Below are positions 6,393 through 8,980 of a DNA stretch of 8,980 nt, one piece after another (position 1 is the stretch's first letter; every line of letters begins with the position of its first letter). The stretch is taken from positions 1 through 8,980 of the forward strand of contig JAEZES010000049.1 in assembly GCA_023432995.1 (NCBI GenBank). The letters are read 5' to 3'. Origin of the DNA: Pseudomonadota bacterium. GTDB taxonomy: Bacteria > Pseudomonadota > Alphaproteobacteria > Sphingomonadales > Sphingomonadaceae. Under the pieces are notes generated by a model. It ran no database searches. It was not told the DNA's origin and saw nothing but the letters and a program-made list of their open reading frames with translations. The translations under genes and the position numbers were made by a program.

Positions 6393-8980
6393 CACTCGAC
6401 CAACGACATCCGCCGGACGTTCCTCGACTTCTTCGCCGCCAACGACCATGCCGTCGTGCCGTCGGCGCCGCTGGTCCCGTACAACGATCCGACGCTGATG
6501 TTCGTCAACGCCGGCATGGTGCCGTTCAAGAACGTCTTCACCGGGCTCGAGACGCCGCCCGCGCCGCGCGCCGCGTCGAGCCAGAAATGCGTGCGCGCCG
6601 GGGGCAAGCACAACGACCTCGACAACGTCGGCTACACAGCGCGCCATCTGACGATGTTCGAGATGCTCGGCAACTTCAGCTTCGGCGACTACTTCAAGGA
6701 ACGCGCGATCGAACTCGCGTGGAACCTGGTCACCCGCGAATACGGTCTCGACAGCAACCGCCTGACGGTCACCGTCTATCACACCGACGACGAGGCCTGG
6801 ACCCTGTGGAAGCGGATCGCCGGCCTGCCCGACGAGCGCATCATCCGCATCGCCACCAAGGACAACTTCTGGGCGATGGGCTCGGACGGCCCGTGCGGCC
6901 CGTGCTCGGAGATCTTCTGGGACCACGGGCCCGAGATCGCCGGCGGCCCGCCGGGGTCGCCCGAGGAGGACGGCGACCGCTTCATCGAGATCTGGAACCT
7001 CGTGTTCATGCAGTACGTGCAGGAGAACGACCAGATCGTCGGCGACCTGCCGCGGCCGTCGATCGACACCGGCATGGGCCTCGAGCGGATCGCCGGCGTG
7101 CTGCAGGGCGTGCACTCGGTGTTCGAGACCGACACGTTCCGCCGGCTGATCGAGGCCAGCGAGGACCTCACCGCGACGACGGCCGAGGGCGAGCAGCAGG
7201 CGAGCCATCGGGTGATCGCCGACCATCTGCGCTCGACCAGCTTCCTGATCGCCGACGGGGTGCTGCCGGCCAACGAAGGGCGCGGCTACGTGCTGCGGCG
7301 GATCATGCGTCGGGCGATGCGCCACGCGCACCTGCTCGGGGCGAAGGAGCCGCTGATGCATCGGCTGGTGCCGGCGCTGGTGGCCGAAATGGGCCAGGCC
7401 TATCCGGAGCTGCCCCGGGCGCAGGCGCTGATCGAGGAAACGCTCGAGCGCGAGGAGGTCCAGTTCCGCCGTACGCTGGCCAACGGCCTCCGCCTGCTCG
7501 ACGAAGCGACCGCGGGTCTGGGCGAGGGCGGCGAGCTGCCCGGCGAGACCGCGTTCCGGCTGTACGACACTTACGGCTTCCCCTACGACCTGACCGAGGA
7601 CGCGCTGCGGGCGCGCGGGATCGGCGTCGATCGCGCCGGGTTCGACGCGGCGATGGCGCAGCAGAAAGCCGCCGCGCGCGCCGCGTGGAAGGGCTCGGGC
7701 GCTGCTGCCGACGGCGAGGTGTGGTTCGACATCGCCGAACGCGAAGGTGCGACGGAGTTCACCGGCTACGCCTCGACCGAGGGCGAAGGCCGCGTGGTCG
7801 CGCTGGTCGTGGGCGGCAAGGAAGTCGACCGGGCCGAGACCGGCTGCGAGGTCACGGTGCTGACCAACCAGACCCCGTTCTACGGCGAGAGCGGCGGTCA
7901 GATGGGCGACACCGGCACGATCTCGACCGAAGCCGGGCTGCGCATCGAGGTGACCGACACCTCGAAGCCGCTTGGCCGGCTCCACGCGCATCACGGCACG
8001 ATCGCGAGCGGCACCATCGCGCTCGGCGACACGGTCCACCTCAAGATCGACGCCGAGCGGCGTGATCGCATCCGCGCCAACCACTCGGCGACGCACCTGC
8101 TGCACGCGGCGCTGCGCAAGCGGCTTGGCGAGCATGTCACGCAGAAGGGCTCGCTGGTCGCCGAGGACCGCTTCCGGTTCGACTTCTCGCACCCGAAGCC
8201 GCTTTCGGCCGACGAGATCGCCGACATCGAGGCCGAGGTGAACGCCGAAATCCGCCACAACGCCGAAGTCGTCACCCGGCTGATGAGCCCCGACGATGCC
8301 ATCGCGGCGGGGGCGATGGCGCTGTTCGGCGAGAAGTACGGTGACGAAGTGCGCGTGCTCTCGATGGGCAGCGCGGGCGAGGGCGGCACGAGCTACTCGG
8401 TCGAGCTGTGCGGCGGCACCCACGTGCGCGCGACCGGCGACATCGGGCTGCTGCGGATCGTCTCGGAAAGCGCCGTCAGCTCGGGCGTGCGGCGGATCGA
8501 GGCGCTGACCGGCGAGGCGGCGCGGCAGTGGCTGGTGGGCCGCGAGGAGGCGCTGAAGGCGGTCGCCGGCGCTCTGCGCACCGCGCCCGAAGAAGTGGAG
8601 TCACGCGTCGCCACGCTGCTCGACGAGCGGCGCCGGCTCGAGCGCGAGCTGGCCGAGGCGAAAAAGGCGCTGGCGCTCGGCGGGGGCGGCGGGGCGCCGG
8701 CGGCCGCGGACGAGGAAGTCGGCGGCGTCAGATTCTCCGGGCAGATTCTCCACGGTATGGATCCCAAGGCGCTGCGCGGGCTGCTCGACGAGGCCAAGAA
8801 GCGGCTCGGCTCGGGCGTGGCGGCGATCGTCGCGGTCAACGACGGCCGCGCGACCGTAGCGGCGGGCGTTACCGACGATCTGACCGCCAGGGTCAGCGCG
8901 GTCGATCTGGTCCGCGCCGCGGTCGCCGCGGTTGGCGGACAGGGCGGCGGCGGGCGCCCCGACATGGCGCAGGGCGGCGG
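6390..8980 (+). CDS. alaS: Alanyl-tRNA synthetase (3' partial)
   Basis: The frame is open for 863 codons from ATG 6390 to the window edge. Family members are about 875-890 aa, so roughly the last 20 residues are missing. AlaRS charges tRNA-Ala and hydrolyses mischarged Ser/Gly-tRNA in the cytoplasm. The catalytic class II domain is seen in FEMLGNFSFGDYFK (90-103, motif 2 area), SDGPCGPCSE (165-174) and SIDTGMGLERI (224-234, motif 3). A helical tRNA-binding part includes ADGVLPANEGRGYVLRR (288-304). The editing domain shows FYGESGGQMGDTG, the zinc ligands HSATH (H565, H569) and CGGTH (C674, H678), and ALFGEKYGDEVRV. A coiled coil (about 734-763, rich in E/R/L) leads through a glycine stretch into the C-Ala domain, which ends in GGQGGGGRPDMAQGG at the edge. 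All key residues seen are intact. The start is fixed by an in-frame TAA at 6378 and lacks a Shine-Dalgarno sequence. Confidence 0.98.
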   Translation, partial: MHSTNDIRRTFLDFFAANDHAVVPSAPLVPYNDPTLMFVNAGMVPFKNVFTGLETPPAPRAASSQKCVRAGGKHNDLDNVGYTARHLTMFEMLGNFSFGDYFKERAIELAWNLVTREYGLDSNRLTVTVYHTDDEAWTLWKRIAGLPDERIIRIATKDNFWAMGSDGPCGPCSEIFWDHGPEIAGGPPGSPEEDGDRFIEIWNLVFMQYVQENDQIVGDLPRPSIDTGMGLERIAGVLQGVHSVFETDTFRRLIEASEDLTATTAEGEQQASHRVIADHLRSTSFLIADGVLPANEGRGYVLRRIMRRAMRHAHLLGAKEPLMHRLVPALVAEMGQAYPELPRAQALIEETLEREEVQFRRTLANGLRLLDEATAGLGEGGELPGETAFRLYDTYGFPYDLTEDALRARGIGVDRAGFDAAMAQQKAAARAAWKGSGAAADGEVWFDIAEREGATEFTGYASTEGEGRVVALVVGGKEVDRAETGCEVTVLTNQTPFYGESGGQMGDTGTISTEAGLRIEVTDTSKPLGRLHAHHGTIASGTIALGDTVHLKIDAERRDRIRANHSATHLLHAALRKRLGEHVTQKGSLVAEDRFRFDFSHPKPLSADEIADIEAEVNAEIRHNAEVVTRLMSPDDAIAAGAMALFGEKYGDEVRVLSMGSAGEGGTSYSVELCGGTHVRATGDIGLLRIVSESAVSSGVRRIEALTGEAARQWLVGREEALKAVAGALRTAPEEVESRVATLLDERRRLERELAEAKKALALGGGGGAPAAADEEVGGVRFSGQILHGMDPKALRGLLDEAKKRLGSGVAAIVAVNDGRATVAAGVTDDLTARVSAVDLVRAAVAAVGGQGGGGRPDMAQGG

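Noticed and set aside
6587..8065. A 492-codon + strand frame inside alaS
   Set aside because: It is the +1-shifted shadow of alaS, with arginine-rich low-complexity translation. The true alaS frame (6390 onward) runs through without a break.
6027..8423. A 798-codon open frame on the minus strand opposite the exported-protein gene and alaS
   Set aside because: It lies opposite an intact alaS with all its motifs. Long antisense frames are common in GC-rich coding DNA because stop codons are rare. The translation is rich in R, H, D and V with no recognisable domain.

Overview
The window is a high-GC stretch of chromosome, densely coded on the + strand. It looks like an alphaproteobacterium, most probably of the Sphingomonadales. 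The reasons are a CckA-type receiver end at the left edge, a GTTC-N7-GTTC LexA operator in front of recA (the alphaproteobacterial SOS box), a tandem pair of DUF4139 proteins between cckA and recA, and TonB-receptor-like 'VTGTR' wording of a kind common in that order. The genus assignment is inference. I see no insertion sequence, CRISPR array, rRNA, tRNA or phage gene.

Layout, left to right, all on +: (1) the last ~110 residues of a hybrid histidine kinase, most likely CckA; (2) two tandem, divergent paralogues of exported DUF4139 proteins, 11 nt apart and surely co-transcribed; (3) recA with its own LexA-controlled promoter region and a strong intrinsic terminator; (4) a class I SAM-dependent methyltransferase whose stop overlaps the start (ATGA) of a small exported protein of unknown function with two cysteines; (5) alaS, alanyl-tRNA synthetase, running off the right edge with only its last few residues missing. 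The alaS reading frame is open from 6390 to the window end without a stop.

The genes mostly look like separate transcription units side by side. CckA belongs to the cell-cycle phosphorelay, RecA to recombination and SOS, and AlaS to translation. The familiar enterobacterial recA-recX-alaS order is altered: recX is absent and the methyltransferase/exported-protein pair sits in its place. The alaS start has no Shine-Dalgarno sequence, and a plausible promoter is spaced so that the transcript would begin at or next to the AUG.

No defence or mobile system is visible. The most unusual item is in the second DUF4139 protein. A polyproline loop with atypical codons leads into a segment that reads like the TonB-box/plug start of a TonB-dependent receptor, placed inside a soluble-looking exported protein. 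A second item worth attention is a perfect 17-bp interrupted palindrome that overlaps the LexA box of recA.
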